Positions 1 through 6,003 of a stretch of DNA of 20,657 bases are shown piece after piece; positions within the stretch are counted from its first letter, which is position 1, and the number at the start of each line of letters is the position of its first letter. The DNA comes from an uncultured Actinomycetes bacterium. Lineage in GTDB: Bacteria; Actinomycetota; Thermoleophilia; Solirubrobacterales; Thermoleophilaceae. The stretch lies in the NCBI GenBank assembly GCA_946481495.1, contig CAMLNW010000011.1, positions 1-20,657 of the forward strand, written 5' to 3'. The position numbers were made by a program, and so were the translations under genes. Under the pieces are notes generated by a model. That model worked only from the letters and a program-made list of their open reading frames with translations, made no database searches and was not told the DNA's origin.

Positions 1-255
1 CCCGCCCGGGGCGTCGAGTCGCGGGCCGAAGCTATCGATCGCCTTCAGGTCGGCGCCGGCGCAGAACGCCTCCCCGCCGGCGCCGGCGAGCACCATCACG
101 CGCGCGTCGTCGTCTTCCTCGAAGCGCGCAAAAGTCGCCTGCAGGAGGTCCGCCGTCGGACCGTCGACCGCATTGCGACGCTTCTGACGGTCGATCGTCA
201 CGATCGCGGCAGCGCCGCGCCGCTCGTAGATCACCTGATCGGCGTCGATCCCCAT
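1..255 (-). CDS. Enoyl-CoA hydratase/isomerase family protein (N-terminal 85 residues, truncated by window edge)
   Basis: Reading the minus strand from the ATG at 255-253 gives 85 residues with no stop before the edge. They match the N-terminal half of the crotonase fold. Residues 14-22 form the first beta strand (GAAAIVTID), followed by the RRNAVDGP helix cap. VMVLAGAGGEAFCAGADLKAI (about 55-75) is the classic segment that builds the CoA-binding and oxyanion-hole region. The family hydrates, isomerises or otherwise processes acyl-CoA thioesters, mostly in fatty-acid or branched-chain degradation. The catalytic Glu region lies beyond the edge, so the exact reaction cannot be assigned. A TAGAGT hexamer 9 nt before the ATG suggests a leaderless transcript. 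There is no overlapping neighbour. Confidence 0.9.
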   Translation of the reverse strand, partial: MGIDADQVIYERRGAAAIVTIDRQKRRNAVDGPTADLLQATFARFEEDDDARVMVLAGAGGEAFCAGADLKAIDSFGPRLDAPGG

Positions 256-264
256 CGCGCCCGC

Positions 265-270
265 ACTCTA
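265..270 (-). promoter_or_regulatory. Putative -10 element for the enoyl-CoA hydratase gene (leaderless)
   Basis: The minus strand reads TAGAGT (TANNNT), with 9 nt between it and the ATG at 255. That spacing places the predicted transcription start at or next to the start codon. No Shine-Dalgarno sequence and no clear -35 are visible. Confidence 0.45.
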
Positions 271-284
271 GCCCCGAAAGAGCA

Positions 285-313
285 GCGGCCCCGTGCGGGG
301 AAGCCGGGGCCGC
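285..313. repeat. GC-rich inverted repeat (9-bp perfect stem)
   Basis: GCGGCCCCG (285-293) and CGGGGCCGC (305-313) are perfect complements around an 11-nt loop. The hairpin lies about 185 nt past the stop of the small membrane-protein gene and just upstream of the enoyl-CoA hydratase promoter, on the same transcribed strand. It could end transcription from 498-752, but no T-tract follows on either strand, so a canonical intrinsic terminator is not supported. Confidence 0.4.
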
Positions 314-401
314 GTGCCGTGGGGGAGACTGCACGACGAATACTCGCGCCTCCGCGGGCCCCTCATGTGAACCTTCTGAAAAGACCGCGGAATCCGGTTC
401 G

Positions 402-451
402 AGAGCCAAGCCTGGCAAGGAAGCAGGCCCCGCAGGTTTGGCTCTGCCAAA
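402..451. repeat. Nested and mutually exclusive inverted repeats in a non-coding stretch
   Basis: AGAGCCAA (402-409) pairs with TTGGCTCT (438-445). Inside it, GCCTG (410-414) pairs with CAGGC (424-428) around a 9-nt loop. A competing hairpin, TTTGGC (437-442) with GCCAAA (446-451) around TCT, uses the same bases as the outer stem, so the two folds exclude each other. The element sits 47-96 nt past the stop of the minus-strand gene 498-752. It could be a structured 3' UTR, an attenuator-like switch or a small RNA. I recognise no known RNA family in it. The rest of 256-497 holds only the hairpin at 285-313 and a CCGCGG palindrome repeated at 352 and 385. Confidence 0.4.
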
Positions 452-497
452 TCAAGCGGGCCGATGACGCCGCCAGGCGCCGGCCCGCAGCCGGGAT

Positions 498-752
498 TTA
501 CCAGCCGACGATGTCGCGCACCTTGGCCCCCTTGCGCTGCTCCTTGCGCTTGTCCAGCGTCGACTGGAGCCAGGAGAGCAGGGTGACCAGCAGCGCGAAG
601 AAGACGACCACGCCGAGCGAGAAGAACGTGATGATCCGATCGTCGGTCTCGCCTACGAGGCCCTCGCCGTTGTCCCCTGCGAAGGCGGGAACGGCGTAGA
701 GCAGCCATGCCGTGAGGGCGAAGCTGGCGAGAAGGGTGATTCGAGCCTTCAT
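498..752 (-). CDS. Small membrane protein of unknown function (84 aa)
   Basis: I do not recognise the family. The protein starts with a signal-like hydrophobic segment (residues 5-25, ending in a PAFAG sequence that resembles a signal peptidase I site). A short acidic stretch follows (DNGEGLVGETDD), then a second hydrophobic helix (about 42-64) and a strongly basic tail with many Lys/Arg (DKRKEQRKGAK). The expected form is a one- or two-pass inner-membrane protein with a cytoplasmic basic C-terminus. The ATG at 752 is chosen because it begins the hydrophobic segment and has TAAACT 10 nt upstream, which suggests leaderless transcription. It is divergent from uppP with 60 nt between the starts. 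A much longer reading frame through this region extends antisense into uppP and is not believable. Confidence 0.65.
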   Translation of the reverse strand: MKARITLLASFALTAWLLYAVPAFAGDNGEGLVGETDDRIITFFSLGVVVFFALLVTLLSWLQSTLDKRKEQRKGAKVRDIVGW

Positions 753-762
753 TCGGCCCGCG

Positions 763-768
763 AGTTTA
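763..768 (-). promoter_or_regulatory. Putative -10 element for the 84-aa membrane protein
   Basis: The minus strand reads TAAACT, 10 nt before the ATG at 752. It shares a 60-nt divergent promoter region with the uppP element. Confidence 0.45.
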
Positions 769-770
769 CC

Positions 771-811
771 GGCTGCGGCGGCGGCCGGGCTTCTCACTAG
801 GCTGCGGCGGC
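771..811 (+). repeat. 12-bp direct repeat in the divergent uppP promoter region
   Basis: GGCTGCGGCGGC occurs at 771-782 and again at 800-811, 29 bp apart. The second copy overlaps the uppP -10 element and ends next to its GTG start. It may be a regulator site, or simply GCG-rich sequence of low complexity. Confidence 0.3.
798..803 (+). promoter_or_regulatory. Putative -10 element for uppP (leaderless)
   Basis: TAGGCT lies 9 nt before the GTG start at 813. No ribosome binding site is present between them, which fits a leaderless mRNA. Confidence 0.5.
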
Positions 812-812
812 C

Positions 813-1646
813 GTGTCGCTGATCGAGGCCATCGTCCTGGGCATCTTGCAGGGGCTCACCGAGTTCCTGCCGATCTCCTCCAGTGCTCACCAGCTGATCG
901 TCCCGGCGATGCTCGGCTGGGAGGACCCGGGCGCGGCGTTCACCGCTGTGACGCAGCTCGGCACCGAGGCGGCGGTGCTCATCTACTTCCGCAACGACAT
1001 CTGGTCGATCGCGACGGTCTGGCTGCGCTCGCTCTATCGGCCGGTGCTGCGCTCGACGGCGCATGCGCGGATGGGCTGGTACCTGATCGTGGCGACGATC
1101 CCGATCGGAATCCTCGGTCTGGCCTTCGAGAGTCAGATCGAGAACGGTGCGCGCGACCTCTATCTGGTCGGCACGGTGCTGATCGTCTTCGGCTTGGTGC
1201 TCGGCTATGCCGATCGGGTCGGAACCCACGAGCGCGAGCTCGGGCAGATCTCTACCCGCGATGGAACCCTGATCGGACTGGCGCAGTCGCTGGCGCTGAT
1301 TCCGGGCGTGTCGCGTTCGGGCGCCACGATGAGCGCCGGCCTGCTGCTCGGTCTCGAGCGCGCGGCTGCGGCCCGCTTCTCGTTCCTGCTCGCGGTGCCC
1401 GCGGTCGTGCTGAGCGGTCTGTTCCAGCTCGCCAACGTGCTGTCCGGCAAGGAGGGCGAGGGCGAGCCGCTCGGCTACATCCTGCTCGCGACGGTGATCG
1501 CCTTCTTCGTCGGCTACGCGGCGATCGCCTGGCTGCTGCGCTACCTGACGACCCATTCGGTGCGGCTGTTCGTCGGCTACCGGGTAGTGCTCGGCGTCCT
1601 GGTGCTGGCGCTGACAGCGGCCGGCGCGATCCAGTCGCCAAGTTAG
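813..1646 (+). CDS. uppP: Undecaprenyl-diphosphate phosphatase (BacA/UppP)
   Basis: This integral membrane enzyme dephosphorylates undecaprenyl pyrophosphate to the monophosphate carrier lipid used for peptidoglycan and other wall polymers. Its activity also confers bacitracin tolerance. Both family signatures are intact. The N-terminal LQGLTEFLPISSSAH has Glu17 and His26, and PGVSRSGAT (residues 164-172) holds the catalytic Arg/Ser loop. The 277-residue length is normal, with about eight hydrophobic segments. The GTG at 813 gives the usual MSLIEAIVLGILQG start and follows TAGGCT by 9 nt. The gene leads a run with a small membrane protein and nhaA. Its TAG stop lies inside a TTAGGAT sequence that looks like the promoter of the next gene. 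Confidence 0.96.
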   Translation: MSLIEAIVLGILQGLTEFLPISSSAHQLIVPAMLGWEDPGAAFTAVTQLGTEAAVLIYFRNDIWSIATVWLRSLYRPVLRSTAHARMGWYLIVATIPIGILGLAFESQIENGARDLYLVGTVLIVFGLVLGYADRVGTHERELGQISTRDGTLIGLAQSLALIPGVSRSGATMSAGLLLGLERAAAARFSFLLAVPAVVLSGLFQLANVLSGKEGEGEPLGYILLATVIAFFVGYAAIAWLLRYLTTHSVRLFVGYRVVLGVLVLALTAAGAIQSPS

Positions 1647-1649
1647 GAT
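1644..1649 (+). promoter_or_regulatory. Putative -10 element overlapping the uppP stop codon
   Basis: TAGGAT begins with the TAG stop of uppP and ends 7 nt before the GTG at 1657. The spacing matches the other leaderless promoters in this window, so the downstream gene may have its own promoter as well as read-through from uppP. Confidence 0.4.
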
Positions 1650-1656
1650 CGAGGCT

Positions 1657-2013
1657 GTGAGCCTGCTCTGGAAGTTCGGCCTGATCGCGCTGGTGGCGCT
1701 CGTGCTGACCGGGTTGCCAGGCGGCGACAACGCGCTCGACCTGCTGCTGACGGCGCTCTCGATCGCTTTCTTCACCGCGATCGCGCTGCTCGGCTACCGG
1801 CTCTTCATGCGGTTTCGGATCGATCTGGAGGGGTTGCCGGACGCTAACCGCGCGATCCTCTACGGCTCGGTCGGGCTCGCTTTCCTGACCTTCTGCGCGA
1901 CCAGCCGGCTGTTCGACGTCGGTGGTGGTGGAGTCGTGATCTGGCTGGCGCTGCTCGGCGCCTGCTCGTACGGCGTCTACTGGGTCTGGACTCAGTACCG
2001 CGCGTACGACTGA
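1657..2013 (+). CDS. Hypothetical four-helix membrane protein (118 aa)
   Basis: Family not recognised. There are four hydrophobic stretches at about residues 6-24, 29-48, 66-84 and 91-110. Short polar links include RFRIDLEGLPDANR between helices 2 and 3. No catalytic motif is visible. The GTG start lies 10 nt after the uppP stop, and the TGA stop abuts the GTG of nhaA with no gap, so translation of this gene and nhaA is probably coupled. Its position between a lipid-carrier phosphatase and an antiporter suggests an envelope role, but no function can be assigned. Confidence 0.7.
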   Translation: MSLLWKFGLIALVALVLTGLPGGDNALDLLLTALSIAFFTAIALLGYRLFMRFRIDLEGLPDANRAILYGSVGLAFLTFCATSRLFDVGGGGVVIWLALLGACSYGVYWVWTQYRAYD

Positions 2014-3166
2014 GTGGGAGTCCGCCAGAACATCGACGCGGCGACCGAGTACCTCCACGACGAGACGACCGGCGGGATCGCGCTGCTCGTCGCGACCGCG
2101 GTGGCGTTGGTCTGGGCGAACATCGGTGGCAGCTACCTGTCGTTCTGGCACACCGAGCTGACACTCGGGGTCGGCTCGCTGTCGATCACCGAGGATCTGC
2201 AGCACTGGGTCAACGACGGGCTGATGGTGCTGTTCTTCTTCGTCGTCGCGCTCGAGGTCAAGCGCGAGTTCGTCACCGGCGATCTGCGCGACCGACGGAC
2301 GGCGACGGTTCCGGTGCTCGCGGCACTTGGCGGGGCGGCTTTGCCGGCGATCATCTTCGCGCTGCTGACGTTCGGCGGCGAGGGCGCGAGCGGCTGGGCG
2401 ATCCCGACGGCGACCGACATCGCGTTCGCGGTAGGCGTGCTGGCGTTGCTCGGCGACCGCATCCCGGCGGGGGTGAAGCTGCTGCTGTTGACGATCGCGG
2501 TCGTCGACGACGTCGTCGCGATCGTCGTGATCGCGATCTTCTACAGCTCGGGTATATCGCTGGCCTGGCTGGGCGCGGTCCTCGTGGGCTTGGCGACGAT
2601 CGTGGCGTTGCGTGCGCTCGGCGTGCGACGGGTGATCGCCTATGTGCCGCTGGGCCTCTTCGTCTGGGTCGCGATGCTGGAGTCGGGCGTCCATGCGACG
2701 ATCGCGGGCGTGGCGGTCGGACTGCTGATGCCGGCGCATCCGATCGACGGCCGGCCGGTGCTCGAGGAGATCGAGGACCGCTTGCATCCCTTCAGCAGCC
2801 TGCTGGTGGTGCCGCTGTTCGCTCGACAGCTCGACGATCTCGGCCGCGGCGGAGAGTCGGATCGCCTGGGCGATCGCGATCGGCCTGGTGCTCGGCAAGC
2901 TGTTTGGCATCGCCGGCACGATCCTGCTCGTCGCGCGACTCGGGATTGGCAAGCTCCCCGCTGGCGTGCGCGTCCAGCACGTCTGGGGGATCGCGGCGCT
3001 CGGCGGGATCGGCTTCACCGTTTCGCTGTTCATCGCCCAGCTCGCCTACAGCGACCCGCTGACGATCTACACCGCCAAGTACGGCATCTTCGCCGGCTCG
3101 ATCGTCAGCGCCCTGCTCGGCGTAGCGATCCTGCTCAAGAGCCGCCGCGCTGTAACACGCCCGTAG
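2014..3166 (+). pseudogene. nhaA: Na+/H+ antiporter NhaA, interrupted by a frameshift with a small internal deletion
   Basis: NhaA exchanges two protons for one Na+ across the inner membrane for pH and sodium homeostasis. The first 270 codons (to about 2823) carry the family core: a VNDGLMVLFFFVVALEVKREF segment, PTATDIAFAVG with Asp135, and TIAVVDDVVAIVV with Asp165-Asp166, the ion-binding aspartates. After VVPLFA the frame is lost. The continuation is in the next frame (about 2822-3166), with LDSSTISAAAES, GLVLGKLFGI (the conserved Lys of helix X) and GIGFTVSLFIAQLAY. The LANAG-type sequence that normally follows PLFA is missing, so the lesion looks like a deletion of 17 or 20 nt rather than one lost base. 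Without it, the frame-1 reading ends in a basic, non-homologous tail at 3177. It may be genuine inactivation or an assembly error. Confidence 0.85.
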
Positions 3167-3223
3167 CGCTGCTGTAACGGAGCGGGGTTTTCCCGTGTCA
3201 CGGCCGCTGGGACGGTCGGAGGC

Positions 3224-3577
3224 ATGAGCTTTCTACGTCGTATCGGGCGGTTCGAGCAAGGGCAGTCGAGCGTCGAGCTGGTGGCAGCGCTGCCGTTTGT
3301 GCTGCTGGCTGGAGCGGTGCTCTGGCAGTGCGCGCTGGCGGGACATACGGCGTGGCTGGCGGCCCATGCGGCGCGGGCGGGCGCGCGGGCAGAGGTCGTC
3401 GACGGCGATGTGCGTGCGGCGGTCCGTTCCGTGCTTCCGGAAGGGCTCGAGCGTGGTTTGGAGATCGAGCGTCGCGATGGTCGGGTGCGCGTCGGCGTCG
3501 AGCTGCCACTGCTGCTCCACCGCTGGCGGCTGCCGGTCGCGGTGGGAGCGACCGCGTCGCTGGGGGATGGCTCGTGA
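3224..3577 (+). CDS. TadE-like pseudopilin (117 aa)
   Basis: The N-terminus reads RRIGRFEQG followed by QSSVELVAALPFVLLAGAVLW. This is a type IV/Tad prepilin-like signal with the cut predicted after Gly13 and Glu at +5, followed by one hydrophobic helix. The C-terminal part is a small, basic, beta-rich extracytoplasmic domain (EIERRDGRVRVGVELPLLL). TadE-type pseudopilins are processed by a TadV-like prepilin peptidase and act as minor components of Flp pilus or Tad secretion systems. It is the first of four genes with GTGA overlaps. GGAGG lies only 1 nt before the ATG, so that site is probably not used as a ribosome binding site. No leaderless -10 is seen here either. No core Tad genes (tadA/B/C) lie in the window. 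Confidence 0.75.
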   Translation: MSFLRRIGRFEQGQSSVELVAALPFVLLAGAVLWQCALAGHTAWLAAHAARAGARAEVVDGDVRAAVRSVLPEGLERGLEIERRDGRVRVGVELPLLLHRWRLPVAVGATASLGDGS

Positions 3578-3915
3578 ACGGTCAGCTGCTCTCCGAGCGC
3601 GGTCAGGCGCTGGTCGAGGTGGTCGCGGCCCTGCCGGTGCTGCTGCTCGTCGGATTGGTGCTGATGCAGCTGCTGGCCGTTGGCTATTCGGCCGTGCTCG
3701 CGGGCGGTGCGGCTGAGGCGGGCGCGCTCGCGCTGGCGGGCGGGGGAGACGCGCGGGTGGCCGTCAAGCGTGCGCTGCCGGGGTGGTCGCAGGCACGGGC
3801 GCGGGTCGATGTGAACGGCGGGACGGTGCGCGTGCGGCTCCGCCCGCCGTCGCCGCTGAAGCTGGTGGCGCGCAAGCTCGAGGTCAGCGCCGAGGCGGCG
3901 GTGGAGCTGCCGTGA
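3574..3915 (+). CDS. Second TadE-like pseudopilin (113 aa)
   Basis: The GTG at 3574 overlaps the previous TGA (GTGA) and is preceded by a GGGGGA stretch. The start MNGQLLSERG followed by QALVEVVAALPVLLLVGLVLMQ again gives a prepilin-like cleavage after Gly10 with Glu at +5, and one transmembrane helix. The rest (VDVNGGTVRVRLRPPSPLKL, then EVSAEAAVELP) is a short beta-rich domain like that of its neighbour. The pair probably arose by duplication and may form a heterodimer, as TadE and TadF do in Tad systems; that is inference. A longer reading from 3328 in the same frame would overlap the upstream gene and lacks a prepilin start, so it was not chosen. Confidence 0.72.
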   Translation: MNGQLLSERGQALVEVVAALPVLLLVGLVLMQLLAVGYSAVLAGGAAEAGALALAGGGDARVAVKRALPGWSQARARVDVNGGTVRVRLRPPSPLKLVARKLEVSAEAAVELP

Positions 3916-4622
3916 AGGCCGGGCTGCTGTCCGCGGTCGCCGACTTCCTGGTCGAGCCGTTGGAGCCTGCGGCTCCCGCGGGCGCCGAGGCCGATCTCGG
4001 CTGGACGCGGCTGGCGCGACCGATCGTCGCCGTCGCGGGCGTGGCGCCGCGCTGTGGGACGACGACCGTCGCGCGAGCGCTGGCCGCCGAGCTGGCGTTG
4101 CGCGACGAGGGCGGGGCCGCGATCGTCAGCGCCGAGACGGTATCCAGCGGCGGGATCCCGCTTGGAACGCCGGCGGCCGGTCGTCTCGGCCGTGCCGTCC
4201 AGCGCGCGTTGCCGTCGCAGACGCGGGCCGTCGGGCGGATCTGCCTGACGGTTTCCGGTCCGGACCACACGACGCTGGTCGAGGCCGCCCGCGACCTCGC
4301 GCCGCTGGTGATCGACGTCATAGACCTCACGCGGACGGCGGTCGCCGCGTCGCTCGTGGATGCCGTGGTGCTCGTCGGCGATCCGGGGGCGGAGCCGTCG
4401 CTTGCGGCGGTGCTCGCGGAGTCGCTCCGCCGCGTCGGGCCCGATCCGGTGATCGTGCTCAACCGGGCGCCCGACGCCCACGAGCGCTGGGACGGCCGCT
4501 GCGCGCTGCGCCTGCCCGAGGCGCGGATGGGCGCGCAGCTCGCGCTCGCCGGTCGTGAGGCGCGCGGCGAGCTGGGGCGCTCAGTCGCGCGCCTCGCGGA
4601 TCTTGTGACGGAGGCACCGTGA
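3912..4622 (+). CDS. TadZ/CpaE-like SIMIBI NTPase homologue with degenerate Walker A (236 aa)
   Basis: The GTG at 3912 overlaps the previous stop (GTGA). Residues 38-57 (PIVAVAGVAPRCGTTTVARA) sit where MinD/ParA/CpaE proteins have their deviant Walker A, but Thr replaces the nucleotide-contacting Lys after the last glycine. Typical TadZ/CpaE proteins also have a degenerate GGVGASTLA-type loop there. PLVIDVIDLT (131-140) resembles a Walker B strand. DAVVLVGDPGAEPS (150-163) and PVIVLNRAPD (179-188) match later strands of the fold. CpaE/TadZ proteins position Tad pilus machinery at the inner membrane. No receiver domain is present; the first 35 residues are a short extension. Nucleotide binding is doubtful. 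The assignment rests on fold features and operon context. Confidence 0.6.
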   Translation: MKAGLLSAVADFLVEPLEPAAPAGAEADLGWTRLARPIVAVAGVAPRCGTTTVARALAAELALRDEGGAAIVSAETVSSGGIPLGTPAAGRLGRAVQRALPSQTRAVGRICLTVSGPDHTTLVEAARDLAPLVIDVIDLTRTAVAASLVDAVVLVGDPGAEPSLAAVLAESLRRVGPDPVIVLNRAPDAHERWDGRCALRLPEARMGAQLALAGREARGELGRSVARLADLVTEAP

Positions 4623-5977
4623 TCCGTGCGCGTCGCTTCTATCGCCGGCTATGCGCGGCCGGTGGCGCCCAAGCCGGCCAGGCGCTGCTGTTGATGCTCG
4701 GCGTCGTCGCAGCGGCGCTCATCGGCACGCTGGTCCTCGTCGCGTTCGGCCAGGCCCTCGGCGGCAAGTCGCGCCACCAGCGCGCCGCCGATCTGGCTGC
4801 CGTCTCCGCCGCCCACCGGATGAGCGACGACTACTTCCGCCTCTTCGAACCGGCCACGCTCCCGAACGGGCTGCCGAACCCGCACCACCTGTCGACGCTC
4901 GAGTACCTAGCTCGGGCACGCTCTGCCGCGGTCCGTATTGGCGAGCGCAACGAAGCCCATGTTGGCCTGACCGACGTCACGTTCCCGGGCGGGGGGTTCG
5001 CGCCGACGCGAGTGCGCGTGAGAACCCGTGGGACGGTCGAGGTGCCGGTCAAGGATGGGGCGCGGAAGCGACGGGTCGACGTCACCGCCAGCGCTATGGC
5101 CGAGCTTGCGCCGCTCGGGGTTGGTCCTGGGATGCCCGAGATAGCCAGCGGTGGGGGCTACTCGGGGCCGCTGGCCTATCGAGGTGGGAAGCCAATGCGC
5201 CCAGACGTGGCGATCGCCTTCGACCGCATGACGGCGGCGGCCCGCGCCGACGGTGTGGCGCTGATCGTCGTCAGCGGCTTTCGCTCCGACACCGAGCAGG
5301 CGGCGCTGTTCGCCGCTCATCCAGACCCGAAGTGGGTCGCTCCACCTGGCAAGAGCCTGCACCGCCTCGGCACCGAGCTCGACCTCGGACCCAACTCCGC
5401 ATACGGCTGGCTGGCGGCGAACGCGCCCCGCTTCGGCTTCGTTCAGCGGTACAGCTGGGAGCCCTGGCACTGGGGACTGGAGCGCTCGGCCGGCTCGACC
5501 TCGCTCGGCTACGGCGCTGCGATCCGCGATGGCCGCAGCGCGATCCCCGCGTTCGTCCCGCGCCAGTTCGCTGACATCATCTCACGCGCCTCGCAGCGTT
5601 GGAACGTCGGTGCCGCGGTCCTGTCCGCCCAGCTCTACGCCGAATCCAACTTCAATCCCTTCGCGAGCTCGCCCGCCGGCGCCCAGGGGATCGCCCAGTT
5701 CATGCCCGGCACGGCGGCCAGCTACGGCCTCTCGAACCCGTTCGATCCGAAAGCCGCGATCGACGCCCAGGCCCACCTGATGCACGATCTCCTACGTCAG
5801 TTCGCCTCGGTCCCGCTCGCCCTCGCCGCCTACAACGCCGGCCCGGCACCCGTCGCCGCCTGCGGCTGCATCCCCGACTACCCCGAGACCCAGGCTTACG
5901 TCGCCAAGATCCTCGGCCTGCTCAACGGCGCGGGCGACCTCACGGGCTCCGCTTTCGAAGTCCGGCTGGTCGAGTGA
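4619..5977 (+). CDS. TadG-like N-terminus fused to a VanY-type D,D-carboxypeptidase and an SLT lytic transglycosylase (452 aa)
   Basis: Three parts are visible. Residues 1-165 begin AQAG/QALLLMLGVVAAALIG, a pilin-like helix without Glu at +5. GGKSRHQRAADLAAVSAAH follows, as in TadG-type Flp-assembly proteins. Residues 175-290 form a VanY/D-Ala-D-Ala carboxypeptidase domain: SGFRS (219-223), SLHRLGTELDL with His248 and Asp255, and EPWHWGLE with Glu281 and His284, so the zinc and catalytic residues are intact. Residues 315-440 form an SLT domain: AQLYAESNFNP with catalytic Glu342, AGAQGIAQFMPGTA, and ALAAYNAGP. The expected form is an inner-membrane-anchored protein with two peptidoglycan hydrolases outside, one cutting stem peptides and one cutting glycan strands. 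GTGA overlap with the previous gene indicates coupled translation. The fusion suggests local wall opening for the Tad-like apparatus. Confidence 0.88.
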   Translation: MIRARRFYRRLCAAGGAQAGQALLLMLGVVAAALIGTLVLVAFGQALGGKSRHQRAADLAAVSAAHRMSDDYFRLFEPATLPNGLPNPHHLSTLEYLARARSAAVRIGERNEAHVGLTDVTFPGGGFAPTRVRVRTRGTVEVPVKDGARKRRVDVTASAMAELAPLGVGPGMPEIASGGGYSGPLAYRGGKPMRPDVAIAFDRMTAAARADGVALIVVSGFRSDTEQAALFAAHPDPKWVAPPGKSLHRLGTELDLGPNSAYGWLAANAPRFGFVQRYSWEPWHWGLERSAGSTSLGYGAAIRDGRSAIPAFVPRQFADIISRASQRWNVGAAVLSAQLYAESNFNPFASSPAGAQGIAQFMPGTAASYGLSNPFDPKAAIDAQAHLMHDLLRQFASVPLALAAYNAGPAPVAACGCIPDYPETQAYVAKILGLLNGAGDLTGSAFEVRLVE

Positions 5978-5983
5978 TGACCA

Positions 5984-6003
5984 ATGTGCAAAGCTATGCA
6001 CAT
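5984..6003. promoter_or_regulatory. Probable VapB operator: 20-bp near-perfect palindrome
   Basis: ATGTGCA (5984-5990) and TGCACAT (5997-6003) form perfect 7-bp arms around AAGCTA, whose central AGCT is itself palindromic. A third half-site TGCACAT lies at 6009-6015, 12 bp after the second and already inside the coding region. Ribbon-helix-helix antitoxins bind such dyads to repress their own operon. The palindrome overlaps the preferred antitoxin start at 6002. Confidence 0.6.

Noticed and set aside
396..407. tRNA T-arm-like GGTTCGAGAGCC
   Set aside because: The flanking bases do not pair as a 5-bp T stem, and no acceptor, D-arm or anticodon stem can be drawn around it.
406..428. Resemblance to the SRP RNA apical motif (AAGGAAGCAG)
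   Set aside because: The tetraloop and closing pairs do not fit GGAA/GNRA closed by C-G, and the conserved symmetric loop is absent. Only the AGGAAGCAG stretch matches.
319..699. Plus-strand open frame over the 84-aa membrane protein
   Set aside because: It has no recognisable domain and low-complexity Arg/Pro/Ser content. The minus-strand frame has a signal peptide, a second helix and a promoter-like element.
1252..3033. 593-residue open frame on the minus strand opposite uppP-nhaA
   Set aside because: It is antisense to well-recognised genes, and its composition (runs of R, D, Q, H, E) is the complement of GC-rich codon use. No domain is visible. Similar long antisense frames opposite gap/pgk/tpiA, tadZ-like and uvrC were rejected for the same reason.
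3183..3195. CGGG-GTTTT-CCCG hairpin after nhaA as a terminator
   Set aside because: The stem is only 4 bp and no U-tract follows; it is too weak to call.
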